The translations under genes and the position numbers were made by a program. This document shows, piece by piece, positions 32,761 through 44,621 of a DNA stretch of 64,000 nucleotides. Each line of letters starts with the position of its first letter. Position 1 is the stretch's first letter. Source of the stretch: Eonycteris spelaea (lineage: Eukaryota; Chordata; Mammalia; Chiroptera; Pteropodidae). A model generated the notes under the pieces. The model searched no databases. It had not been told where the DNA came from and was given only the letters and a program-made list of their open reading frames with translations. Location of the stretch: assembly GCA_003508835.1 (NCBI GenBank), contig PUFA01000081.1:3286001-3350000 (forward strand), written 5' to 3'.

Positions 32761-35700
32761 TTTTTATATTTTTATTTTTTTCAATTATAGTTGACATACT
32801 ATATTAGTTTCAGGTGTACAACACAGTGATTAGACATTTTTATAAGTTAGGAAGTGATCGCCTTGAAAATTCCAGTACCCATCTGACACCATATGTAGTT
32901 ATTACAATACTACTACTATATTCCCCATGCTATTCTCTACATACCCATGACTATTTTGTAACTAACAATTTTTACCTCTTAATTCCCCCCTTCACTCATC
33001 CCCCAACCCCCATTCTGAAAACCATCAGAATGCCCTCTGTATCTATGAGCTTGTTTCTGTTGTTTGTTTGTTTATCCTGTACTCTAAATTCCACATATGA
33101 CATTTGTCTTTCTCTGTCTGACTCACTCCACTTAGCCCAGTACCCTTTAAGTCCATCCTTGTTGTTGCAGATAGCAAGATTTCATTCTTTTTTTTATGGC
33201 TAAGTAATATTCCATTGTGTATGTGTGTATACCACCTCTTCTTTATCCATTCATCTGTTGATGGACACCCAGGATGCCTCCATATCTTGGCTACTGTAAA
33301 GAATGTTACAATGAACATATGAATTCACTCACATGTCTCTCCCTTCAAAGTAGCATTTTGTCTTGTATAAGTATTTTGTCTCTTTTGTCTTGTAGAAGTC
33401 TTGCTACCCCAGCTTTTTGTTTGCCTCTATTTTCATGAAACATCTTTCTTCAAACTTTTGCTTTCAGTCTGTGTGTGTCTTCAATTCTGAAGTGAGTCTC
33501 TGTAGGCAGCATATATTAGGGTCTTGTTTTCTATCCATTCAGCTATGCTATCTTTTGATTGGAGCATTTAATCCATTTACATTTAAAGTAATTGTTGATA
33601 GATATGTGGTTATTGCTATTTTGTTATTCATATTTTTAATCTTTTTTTTCTTTTTCCTTCATTTTAAAAAGTTCCTCTAACAATTCCTGTATACTGGTTT
33701 GGTGATGATGAAGTCTTTTAGCTTTTTCTTGTTTGGAAGCTCTTTATCTGTTCTTCGATTCTAAATGACAGCTTTGCTAGATGGAGTAATCGGGTTGTAG
33801 GTCCTTGTTTTTATCACTTTGAATATTTTGTGCCAATCCCCTCTAGCTTGCAAAGTTTCCTGTTGAGAAATCCTCTGATAGTCTTATGGGAGCTCTCTTG
33901 TAGGTAACTAACTGCTTTTAAGAATCTCTCTTTGCCTTTAGCCTTTGGCATTTTAATGATGATGTGTTTTGGTATGTGTGGTCCTGTTTCAGTTCATCTG
34001 GGATTCTCTGGGGTTGTATGTCTATTTCCTCCATCAGGTTAGGGAAGGTTTTAGTCATTATTTCTTGAGATAAGTTGTCAGTTCCCTTGTTCTCTCTCTT
34101 TTCTTTCTAGTACCCCAATGATGCAAATGTGGCATGCTTGTTGTCCCAGAAGCCTCTTTAAACTATCCTCATTTTTTGGTATTATTTTTTCTTTTTGCTG
34201 GTCTAATGGGTATTTTCTGCTATCTTATCTTCTGAATTGCTGATTTTATCCTCCACTTTATCTAACCTACTGTTAATTCTTCCTGAGGTATTCTTCATTT
34301 CTGGCTGATTCTTTTTTTCTGTTTTATATCTTCACTTTTACATTTTATTCTCTTTGTTAAATTCTCACTGAGTTCATCTACTCTCCTCCTAAGTTCATTG
34401 AGCATCCTTATAACAGGTGTTTTGAACTCTGCATCTGGTAGATTGCTTGTCTCCATTTTGTTTATTCCTTTTTTGGAACTTTGTTCTGTTCTTTCACTGG
34501 GTACATGTTTGTCGTCCACTTTTGGCTGCCTACTTTGTTTCCATGTATTAGGTAGGGCTACTTATACCTCCTGGTCTTAGTAGAGTGGCTTTATGTAGTA
34601 GGTGTGTTGTGGTCCCAGTGTCACAGTCTCCCTTGGTCATCTGAGCCAGGTGCCCCAGGTATGTCCCTTGTGTGGGTTTTGTGTGATTTCTTGTTGTAGT
34701 TGAGCCTTGGTTTGCTGTTTACTCATCAATGGGAATTGATCCTTGAGCTGATTGGTTGTGATGATTGGCCATGACCAGTGGAGGAGCTGCTGTGCAGGGG
34801 CTGACCCTCCAGAGCAGGATTCCCTTTGCAGGGCTCTGGTGTCTGCCCTTTCTGTCCTTTGGGTGCATTGTCCTCAGATCTGACCCTGGGTGGTGCTCCG
34901 GCTCAGACTGGCTGGTGGGCATGCAGGCTGGGGCCTTGCCTCCTGGGAGGGTCTCTGCTGCTGGCCAAGTTCAGCTGTAGCTTGTGCCCTTCCTGGGGTC
35001 ACCTAGCTTGAGACACCAAGCAGTCTGCAGATGGTCACCACCCATGCTGGACTTGGAAGTGCCTTGAAATGCCAAACTACAAACCAAGGCTGGCTGCCTT
35101 AGTGTTGGGCTTTAGGCTGCTTAGCAAGAGGTATAGGGTATGCTGAGGCCAGATGCTGCTTGTTAGGCTTTTGTGAACCTTTGAGAGATTTTAGGAAATT
35201 CTGGCAGCATGAGCCGAGATAGGCTGTTTGTAAGGAAAATCCTCTGGAAGTGGCTTGGGTGGGCCTGCTCTTTGGGAGGGGCGGGGGTCTCAGGAAATCG
35301 TTAGGGTGAGGCAACCAATGTCAACTATTTGATGAAGATTCAGATATGGCACCCACCTGTGTCCGTACATTGGGGAGGGGAGGGCTCAACAAAGGAACAA
35401 TGCCCTCTGCCAGTGCTTCTGTCTGGGAGAAAGCTGCCCCTCCAGTTTTTTTCCCCAAAACCACACAACTCAGTTCCTCTTGAATGTCCCTGGCACCTTT
35501 TAAGATGCTTCCCCAGTGCTGGAGCTCAGAGTGAGTGAGTCTGTCAGCGAGTTAGTCCATGTGTAGGCCTCTTAAGAGGAGTCTGTGACCCCCACAGCCT
35601 CTGTTTTCATTGTGCCACAATCTCCACTGGTTTCCACAGTCAGAAGTTGTGGGATATCTCTTCCCAGCACTGAAACCCAGCACTGGGAAGCCTGGGGTGG

Positions 35701-35989
35701 AACCAGAACTCCTCGTTCTCTTCCGGGATGATGTCCGCAGCTGAGATATTTCTCCCAATTCTCAACTGCCACACGTGGAAGTGGGACCAGTTCGTTTTGT
35801 GTCCTCTGTCCCTCCTACCAGTTTCAAGATAGCCTCTTCTGTGTGTCCTCAGTTGTAGGACTTCTGTTCAGCTAGACTTCGGGTGACTCCCAGTGGTGGC
35901 TATAGTTTAGTTGAAATTTTTGATGTAGTTGTGAGAGGAGGCAAGTGCAGCATTTACCTACTCCACCATCTTGACTGGATTTCTCAAAC
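32761..35989 (-). mobile_element. HAL1 retrotransposon, copy D (second sublineage)
   Basis: The element has a 3' UTR and short ORF2 end at the left (to about 33350), an ORF2 start piece (about 33350-33650), ORF1 (about 33670-34500), and a long GC-rich 5' UTR (about 34520-35989) that begins 'agtcaagatggtggagtag' on the minus strand. The ORF2 junction is at about 33355, in a different position from copies A, B, C and F. A diverged target duplication ('ttaaRcattctKtag' followed by A's) is visible at 32738-32760 and 35990-36014, showing a full-length insertion. The N-terminal part of ORF1 reads METSNLPDAEFKTPVIRMLN (about 34450). Confidence 0.87.
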
Positions 35990-36014
35990 TTAAGCATTCT
36001 GTAGTAAAAAAATT

Positions 36015-37350
36015 ACACATCTGCCACCAACATGAAAATGCCCAGAGCAGTCTGCTGGAGGATGAAAGACCCATGGAAAGGGAGCCAGTCATTCCAGCCA
36101 AGAGAAACCTGACCTCCAGTCAGCTTCCAGATATTAATCAAGTCCAACCAAGAGCAGCAAAAGTACTTAGATGGCCAACCTGGATTCATGAGCAAATAAT
36201 AACTGTACCATGCCACTGATGTTCAGTGGTTGTTTGTTATACACCATTATTTAAGCAATAGTTAATGTTTGCAGTTCTTTTATAGTTCATATTCTCTTGT
36301 TATAATTATGGCTTTATCTATTAGGCTCTCCAGATGTATTGGTAGCTCTTTGAGAGTTAGAGATATGGTATCTTATTTATCTTGTATCCCAGGGCCCAGC
36401 ACAGTATCTAATAGGCAATAAATATTTGTGACCGAAATTCTGGCTTAATAAGACATTTCTCTATTCATTTGTTTATTTGTTTTTACCTTAATCATTTCAC
36501 TATTGAATGCCTACTGCATGCCAGACACTATGCTGGGTGCTAGACTTACAAATATGAGCAAAACTGACATTAGAAGAGTCCCATAATTAGGAATGCAAAC
36601 TGTGTCTGCATACATGCTTTCAAATGTGACTGAATGAACGAATGGATAGAAAAAATAATCACTTACCAAATTTATGCTATGTGTCAGGCCTAGTGCCTTA
36701 AGGGGAGGGAACTCGAGGCAAAGGAAATGATGAAGAAGTAATGGGAGGAAAAAATATGTTAGATAGTTAGTAAAAGTTGAATGGAAGGGTTTGGGCTGGG
36801 AGTAGTGAGAGAAAGTTTTGAAATATAATTCTGGATGGCTTTGCTGATAGGCCATGGGATTTCAATTAGGGCTGAAAGCTGGAATAGTTACATGGACCAG
36901 GCAGGTAATGTGAATGATTAAAGAAGACCAAAAGTGAAGGAATAGATTGGTGGGGACCATACCAGTCTGAAGAGCGCATGCCTATCTAAACCTCGTCCAG
37001 GTCTAGCTCAGTGCTTCTTCTACTTTAGTGTGCATGGGGGTTCTGGGTATCTATCTCAGGGGCTGTAGTTTTGCGGGGTGGGGGGGACAGTGGGAGGCTG
37101 AGTTCAGTATTTATAAACAAAATCACAGGTGATGCCATGCCCATGGTTTCCTCAACCATTCTCTGAGAAGAATCTGGTTGATTGTTGCCATGTGACAGTG
37201 TGAGTCCAGGTTTGCCCGCTCATTGGACCTTTTCAAGAAGACAGACAAACCTCTGTTTTATCTAAAACACCCTGATTTTTCATAGTAGTAACTAATACTT
37301 GCAAATATAGGAAACCTCTTATTGTCAGCTTCATGGAATTATGAACATGA
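36015..37350. other. Non-coding DNA with an old repeat remnant
   Basis: No supported exon. Around 36500-36565 there is a 'gcctactgcatgccagacac' type remnant of an ancient mammalian interspersed repeat, possibly L2 or MIR-like. Around 37000-37180 a diverged MER5-like segment is possible. Confidence 0.45.
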
Positions 37351-37560
37351 ATTTTTCTGACTCCCGGTCTGTGGCCTGTTAGGAACTGGGCCACACAACA
37401 GGAGGTTAGTGGCAGGAGAGCTAGGGAACCTTCATCTGTATTTGCAGCCGCTCTCCAGCACTAGCATCTCCACCTCAGCTCCACCTCAGATCATCAGGCA
37501 TTAGATTTCTCATAGGAGCACCGGTCCCTGGTGACAAAGGCTTGGAGACCACTATGCTAG
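37350..37560 (+). repeat. Ancient DNA-transposon-like repeat remnant
   Basis: The order 'cggtctgtggcctgttagga', 'actgggccacacaacaggag', 'cattagatttctcatagga' is a familiar mammalian medium-copy repeat, with internal complementary parts. I do not recall its family name with confidence. Confidence 0.55.
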
Positions 37561-38550
37561 GACATCACCCCTATGGATTTCACCATACTTTGGACTTTTG
37601 CATTTCATGCATTTCCCCTTGTAGTTTTGTTTGCATTTCTCTAGATGGATTTTAAGCTTTTGGGGACATGAATGGGATGTTATTATTTTTCCATCTGCCT
37701 AAAATACGTGGCAGAATGTTTCATATCTAGTGGGAGGTCAATAGATAGTAGTAACTGATGGAGATAAATGGTATATTTCATAAAGCTGGATGAATTTTTC
37801 ATATATTATCAGTAGGAGTTTTATTTTGGAGTGGGCAAGCACAAAGAGTTGTTTAATTTTATTAATCACCCTCATTTTATAGAAAACATGAATAGCATCA
37901 GGAAGTCTTGGTCTGCGTGGGAAAAAGTTTAATATACCAAGGTAGTTATGATGGCATCATAATTGGGCCATGAGAGGGGGAGGGCAGTGCTGTCATTGTG
38001 AAAGCAGTTGAGTAGTTAAAAAGTCAACTCAGGAAAAGGCCCAATATTCTTAATGGGTTATGAGCTAATTCTGAAGTACAAAAATGCAGATTTTCTTGTA
38101 AAACCTAACGGGACTGCAGATGACACAGTGGAGCAGAGTTCTTGGAGGCAAATACATTTTACTTTAGGTTTCTGAATGTCTTTGGAGAGTCAGCCTTGGG
38201 CATGTGCCATTATGAGTTTGTCAGACTCTGAAGGATTCGTTCTGAAAACCATTAACTCTTCACTCAAGGTACAACACCCCTTTATACATGTATGGCACTC
38301 TAGAGCCTTACTGCTTTATTAGCCAAATTAAACCCACAACCATTTTGGTAGCTCAGATGGAATATAGTATCAAGAAATTATCCAAACACTTGAAAATAGG
38401 CAAAAAGGAAGATGTTTTTCTTTCAATATGAGCACAAACATCTTCCAAGGATTATTTACATCTACAAGGGTGTAGACTATCCATTGCAGATTTCTGTAAA
38501 GCACTAGATAGTAAATATTTTGGGCTTTACAGAATATACATTACCTGTTG
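37560..38550. other. Non-coding DNA, nothing recognised
   Basis: AT-rich. No supported exon. Confidence 0.5.
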
Positions 38551-38554
38551 AATA

Positions 38555-38735
38555 TTTTCCTTCTTTCCTCTTCTCTCCTCTCTCCCTTCTCCCCCCTTTC
38601 CTCCCTCTCCCTCCTATCCCCCCTCTCCTCCCTCTCCCCCTCTCCCTCCTCTCCCTCCTCTCCCCTGTCCCCTGTCCCCTCTCCTCTCTCTTCTCTCCTC
38701 TCCTCCCTTCCTTTCTTCCTCCCCCACCCCCTTCA
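38555..38735 (+). repeat. Long polypyrimidine (CT-rich) tract
   Basis: About 180 bases made almost only of C and T, with CTCCC/TCTCC style units. The complementary strand gives an open frame rich in Arg, Glu and Gly that is low-complexity and not a gene. Confidence 0.95.
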
Positions 38736-38739
38736 TAGC

Positions 38740-40700
38740 TCTCTAAAAATTTAAAAGTGATGCTCACTTTGTAGGCTGTACAAAAACAGGCTGTGGGCTT
38801 GTTTGACTCATGGGCAGTAGTTTGTCTTGCCAGCTCCTGAACTAGGCTATTTATAACTCTGTAGGGATGGGAATTTACTTGTAAAAAAGGAATAGCATTG
38901 CAAATGATTCTTGTCTGAGAGAAATGCAAATGAATTTTTTCCAGGAGAGATGTAATTAATTTGTACGTGGTGGAAAAAAGAAACCCCAGATATTACCATT
39001 ATTGCCTTATAGGGTGTTAACCAGTTTCGCACTTAAGAGCAAATTTATTTTGGCATTCCTTTAACTGACTAAAATATCTCTGTTCCTCATATTCTCCTTT
39101 GAACCAGTCACAAAATCTTACTGGCTCTCTCATTAATTAACTACTTGACTAAAATATTTCACGTTTGTTTTATATTTGCATGAGTATCATATTTTTAACT
39201 CTTTGAAAGTTACCCTGTAGCAGTAATATTATCCTCTTTTATCAAATTTGAAAACTGACATTATGAGTTGTTAAGGGTTTGCCCAAGTTAAACCAGTACA
39301 TGGCCCAACTGGAACTTAACATATCTTTGGATTCTTAGTGAAGAAGAGAAAAAAAAGCAGTTTTGCCATGTCTCCCTCAATCTATCTCTGACCTACCTGG
39401 AGAAATTAATTTTCCTCATTCTGGGAAAAGGGTTTGTATTTCTAGAAGAGAAAGTTTTGCATTTTAAAAAGAGGCCTAGCACCTCAAGATAGGTCATGAA
39501 TCAGGAACTTTCCAAGAGCAGCCATGAATAATTAAGACATTCATAAGCAACAGGCTCATGGAATGGCAGCAGATTCCTCAAAAGCTTTCTTCCTAGACAA
39601 ACCATGAAAAACAGGGAGGTCCCGTATTCTGTTATCCAAGAAAAAAATCTCCTGGAGTCTGTCAAAATGGATCTACACAATGTGTAATCTGAATTATGAT
39701 TGACATATACTAAATTAAATAATTTATATCACTCATTTTCTATCTTCTATGAGCTCCTTAAAACAATATCCAGCTCCATTATATGCAAGTAAAAACTCTC
39801 ACACCACAAAATTGTCTATGAATTTTTTTAATACTAGTCTAGTTGTCTCTTTCTTGTACCCCTCTAGCCATAAACCAGCCTGCAATTTAAATTTACTGCA
39901 AAATTGCAATGCTCCAAAAGGCAGACATCCTGGAATCAAGATGGATGGCTCTGCCCAGAAGTAACTATAACAAATAAAAACAATTCAGTATGTCCCTTTT
40001 GTGTAGATGCTGGAATGTTGATTGGTTTCAAGTTATCAGTGATTTGCTCATCTTATTTTTTAAATTCTAATCTTAGATGTAGGTGAGAATAATATCTATA
40101 ATCTTTAAGAGCAAGCTGGGGATTGGCCAATAATATTAGACACCAAGAAACCAAAGCCGATAGGACCAAATTATAAGTAGGACTGTATGTAATAAGGGCC
40201 CATCCATGTTGGTACTACAAATGTCAGTTTTGAGATATTTTAAAGTCAAATTTGGGCATATCAGGGGTCTAAGTCTACAGACATCAATATACATGGAAAT
40301 GATAGTGGATTTATTCATCTCGACAACTTCTGAGGAATCTTGCTGGAACCAGAGAGTCACTTTCTGGGAGTTCTGGGTTCTCCTCTGTGACTATCACCAC
40401 ACAGCGAGATCTGGTAGCCACACACCTTTGATGTTACAGCCTCTCCCTCCACTTCTGAGGCTGAAGGAAACATGACATCACAATGTGTGAGTTCTGTCTT
40501 CTTGAGGTATATGGAAAGAACCAGATGATCCAATCCAGAGAAGTAGAGAAGTTAATTGCCTAAGGAGAGAATGCTGGCTATCCAAGGAGAAGGCAATGTA
40601 GGGTAACATTTCTCTTTCCTTCCTCTTATAGATGGCTTAAAGGGTGGTTTATCCAGAGAGCCTATCTGAAGATGTCCTGCATTGCTGAATGACAAGCAGC
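38740..40700. other. Non-coding DNA, with a MIR-like remnant at 39195-39335
   Basis: No supported exon. The antisense MIR pattern ('attatcctcttttatcaaat', 'aaaactgacattatgag', 'gtttgcccaagttaaaccag') is seen at 39195-39335. Confidence 0.45.
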
Positions 40701-40715
40701 TGGATACATCTTTTT

Positions 40716-40933
40716 GAAATTTTTAAATTTCTTTTTTTTTAGGCGAGGCAGCCCTTGGTTGACCTCACAGATTGCAAGTCAGCTTATAATGTCTTATTTT
40801 TTATTTATTTTTTATACCTACAGCACCTGGTTTTCCTAGGTGGTCTCCCATCTAAGTACTAACCAGGCCTGACCCTGCTTAGCTTCTGAGATCAGATGGG
40901 ATCAGGCTTGTTCAGGGTGGTGTAGCCATAGAC
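40716..40933 (-). mobile_element. 5S rRNA-derived SINE, copy 1
   Basis: On the minus strand it begins with a nearly full 5S rRNA sequence (about 40820-40933; start 'gtctatggctacaccaccct'). An A-rich linker and a 3' segment ending 'aaccaagggctgcctcgcc' follow, then a poly(A)-like tail. The 5S internal promoter regions are present in diverged form (for example 'ggttagtacttagatgggag'). The tail lacks about 8 bases ('gaaccttg' type) present in the other two copies. A diverged target duplication is likely at 40701-40715 and 40935-40948. 5S-derived SINEs of this design are, to my knowledge, those described in fruit bats. Confidence 0.9.
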
Positions 40934-40949
40934 TTGGATTCACTTTTTA

Positions 40950-42960
40950 TGACTCATCACGAAGCAGTGACTACTGTTGTTTCATCTTTTCTATTTTATA
41001 TTCTTTTACCCTACTCTCACTGTCTTGGGACAGCACTTGCAAATAACCATCAGCAGCACTTAATCCTTGCCTCAGGCTCTGTGAAGACAAGGATTCACTT
41101 GCCTCAGGTGAAGACAAGAGTTCATTCTCAGGATGGAGGCTTTAATGCCCATTTTGATTTTAAGCCACAAAAAAAAAAACCACAAAACTATAACTATCAT
41201 ACTCTTTGTACTTATTAGGATTTAATTTAGTTCCAAGTAACAACAACAATAACAACAAAACACAAAAATAAATGAGCTTAAATAAGATAGACATTTACTT
41301 ATCTCCCATATAAAAGTCTGGACTTATGCAGGGCAGGCTAGCATAGTGGTTCTTTTCCACAAAGTTCTTAGGGAGGCAGCATATTTTCAGTTCATTGTAG
41401 AACCTCCTTTAAGGCATGGTCTTCAGCTGTATTCCCCAAGGCCACACGTACTTCCTAGGTAGCAGTATAAAGCAGAGAAAAAGAATGGCCAAAGTTGTGC
41501 ACTAACTGCTTTTTGAGGAAATTCCAGAAAGTTGCCATCATTTTGGTTTTTATTCCATTGGCCAGACTCTAGTTCTACAACCTGCAATCTAGCACCTAAA
41601 ACCTGATGCAAGAAAGGCTGGGAAATGTATTCTTTATTCTGGGTGGCCATATACTAAGAATTCTGTTTCTTTAAAGAAGGAGAAAAGGACTATTTGGAAA
41701 CAACTAGAAGTTTATCACATACTTCTGTATCCATTCCACTCTTTTCCCCTAACTCTAAATCTATTTGACAGTGGTGAGTATTTCAGAAGATGGTGTATGT
41801 AGTGGTCAACATTTTTGGCACTAGGATTGGTGCTCTTATGAAAATCTAAATGTTGATGATCTGAAGCGGAGTGAGTGGTGGTGCTAGCACTGAGGAGCTG
41901 CAAATAAGATGAAGCTTCTTGCTCTCCTGCCGCTTACCTCTTGCTGTGTGAATGAATGAACTGGTACTGGTCCATGGCCTGGGGTATCCCTGTACAGGAT
42001 AGAAGTTAGACAGATGTGCAAAAGTAATAGCATTCAAGAAACCAATACTTTGAATTTAAAATAAAAGCACCACAGCAACCTCTGTGAGTGGGCAGTGGCA
42101 GTGAGATGATTTTGCTAACTGTAGCTAATGGCTTAGTGTCGAGTACATTTAGTAGCTAGGCTAAGCTAGAAGGTTAGGTGTACTAAAATGTGTTTTGGCT
42201 TATGATGTTTTAAATTGCAAGAGGTTTATTTATAATAGATACATTGTGGAGCATCTGTATTTCCTAATTAAAAAATTTCCTTGGCATATACTGTCACCCA
42301 GCCATTTTTTCCTAATGTCCATATTTTAAAAAAGTTTAAAATGAGATAGCCAAAGATCCATATCATTTCATTTACATTTGCTATTCAACTTATTTTCATA
42401 ATATTGTGATCTTTTTGATTAATGTGACTAATCTTCCTTACATGGCTGGGAAATGTATCAATTAAGGTTAATTAATGTTGATGTTGAAACTTAGAATAGG
42501 TTGATATTAATCAAATGCTTCTATTTGATGGGGTTTTATTAATTAAGTTCTGAAAATCTCTTCTGATAAATTCCACTCCATGCTAATGAACTCCATGGAT
42601 CACCTTAGTAAGCTGTAACTGTTGCTACCTTTTCTTGCTGCATTACTTAGCCATGTTTAATTGTTTGCATAGTTTCCATAGTCACAAGACATTTTCATAC
42701 CATGTAATCGGGGTTAGGAATATCCACTTTTATTTAGTGCAATGCTTGCATAATGCATGTTATGGAAGAAGGTGCTTAACTAGAGCATAGTTAAGCACTG
42801 AAAGAAAAAAAATCAAATTGACATTAATGAAACGTGGGAATATAAAGCTAAAAATGATATTTATAGAGTCAATAAAGCTTTGAGTTAAAAAATATTAGAA
42901 ATAAAGTAGCACAGGGATAGATATTAGAAGCATTAAATGACATTTATTTCTTCTGCATCT
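40950..42960. other. Non-coding DNA; TAAT-rich unique stretch near 42400-42700
   Basis: No supported exon. An A-run is at 41169-41180 and an AAC-rich patch at 41239-41265. The part 41270-41440 resembles an old interspersed repeat that I cannot name. The part 42400-42700 is discussed in findings. Confidence 0.45.
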
Positions 42961-42964
42961 TTTA

Positions 42965-44475
42965 AAAAATAAATGTATATTTTTTATTGGGATTTAATTT
43001 ACATATAGTAAAATTTATAGATCTTAGTGCACAGTTTGATAGGTTTTGAAAAATGGTGCACCAAAGTAACCGTAGTTCCAATCAAAATAGAGAAAAGTTT
43101 CAACACTGCAGAATATTTAAAATCTTACAGAGTGTACTTTATTCTGTCTTCCTGGATTCAACTTTTTTTAGAAGTGAACCTTATTGTTTTATCAGTAGTT
43201 CTTTTTTTTTTTCTCTTCTGAATGGCAATCCATTGTATGCATATGCTACAATTTGCTTAGGTGTTCTCCTGTTGATGGATATTTAGATTGCCCTCACCCC
43301 CTCCCTCAGGTTTTGCTTTTATAAATGCGGTTGCTGTGAACATTTTCATATAAATCTTTCTGTGGGTATATACCTAGAAGTGAAATTGCCAGGTCACAGG
43401 ATAGGCATCTATTTAACATAAGAAATTGCTCAGTAGTTTTCCAAAGTGCTAGAACAACATTTGGTATTGTCAGTTTAAAATTTTTAGTAATTCAAGTAGA
43501 TATGTAGTGGTATCTGAGTGTTTTAATTTAAAATTTTTTATGACTAATGGTGTTGAACACTTTTTTTGCTTATTGGCCATTTGTACACAATCCTTTGTGA
43601 TGTCCCTGTCCAATTCTTCTCCTCCCTCCTCCTTCCTTCTTCTTTCCTCCTCTCTCCCTTCCTCCATCTTCTCTTTCTTCTTTACATTGGGTTGTCTTTT
43701 TATTCTTGATATATAGAAGTTTAAATATTGGATATGTCTTTTGTCACATACATATATTGCTAATATTTTCTCCCAATCTGTGGCTAGCTGTTTCATTTTC
43801 TTAATGGAAATGGGCAGAAGTTCGATGGGCAGAAGTCTTTCATTTTGATGAAGTTTATCATTTTTTTTTGGTGGTACACCTTTTTGTGCCCTTGTCAAAG
43901 TATCACCATCTACATCAAAGTCATGAAAATATTCTTTTATGTTTTCTCCTGGAAGTTTTACAATTTAAAATTTTATATCTAGGCCTATAATCAATTAAAT
44001 TTAGTATGTGGTATGAGATAGAGGTCAAGATTCAGTTTTTCAATATAGATATCCAGTTATTTGAACACCATTTGTTGAAAAGACTTTTCCTTATTGCATC
44101 ACATTGGTGCCTTGTTTCAAAAGCACTGGACTGTATAAGTGTAGCTCTATTTATAAAGTCTAGGTTCTGTTCTATTAATTTATTTGGTTATCTTTAAGCC
44201 AGTGCCACATGATTTTGATTCCTGTGATTAACAGTTTTTCTTAAGATTAGAAACTATAAGTCCTCCAATACTTTTTCTTCTTTTTCAAGGTTGTTTTGAA
44301 TATTCTGGGTCCTTCTATATACATTTTAGACATAGCTTGTCAATTTATACAAAAGCATGTTGGGATTTTTGTAAGATGTAAGTGAATTATAATATTGAGT
44401 TTTCTAATTCATTAATATGGTATGCTTCACCATTAATTTAGGTCTTTATTTTTTCTCAGCCATGTTTTGTGGTTT
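42965..44475 (-). mobile_element. Old L1 fragment (3' UTR and ORF2 end)
   Basis: Antisense L1 with 3' UTR-like sequence at the left ('gggatttaatttacatatag'), then the ORF2 C-terminal region ('tgttgatggatatttagatt', 'gtgggtatatacctagaag'), and further ORF2 sequence up to about 44470 ('ttaatatggtatgcttcacc'). It is much more diverged than the L1 copies at 26.7 and 31.2 kb. A polypyrimidine patch is at 43610-43680. Confidence 0.8.
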
Positions 44476-44621
44476 TCAGCATAGAGATGTTCACCATTTT
44501 TTAAGGTTTTTTTTTTTTTTATGTATGTGCTACTTCTTGTTCAGTTTTGGCAATATGTCAGATTAGCAGGTATAATCTTTGGGTTATTTCACTTAAGATT
44601 CAGATTTCATGGAGGATTTCT

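Noticed and set aside
38504..38929. A 141-codon open frame with Arg/Glu/Gly-rich repeats on the minus strand
   Set aside because: It is the translation of the polypyrimidine tract complement; low complexity and no gene features.
40820..40933. A real 5S rRNA gene
   Set aside because: It is diverged, followed by an A-rich linker and the shared 3' segment also seen at 46.1 and 57.8 kb, and flanked by a target duplication: a SINE.
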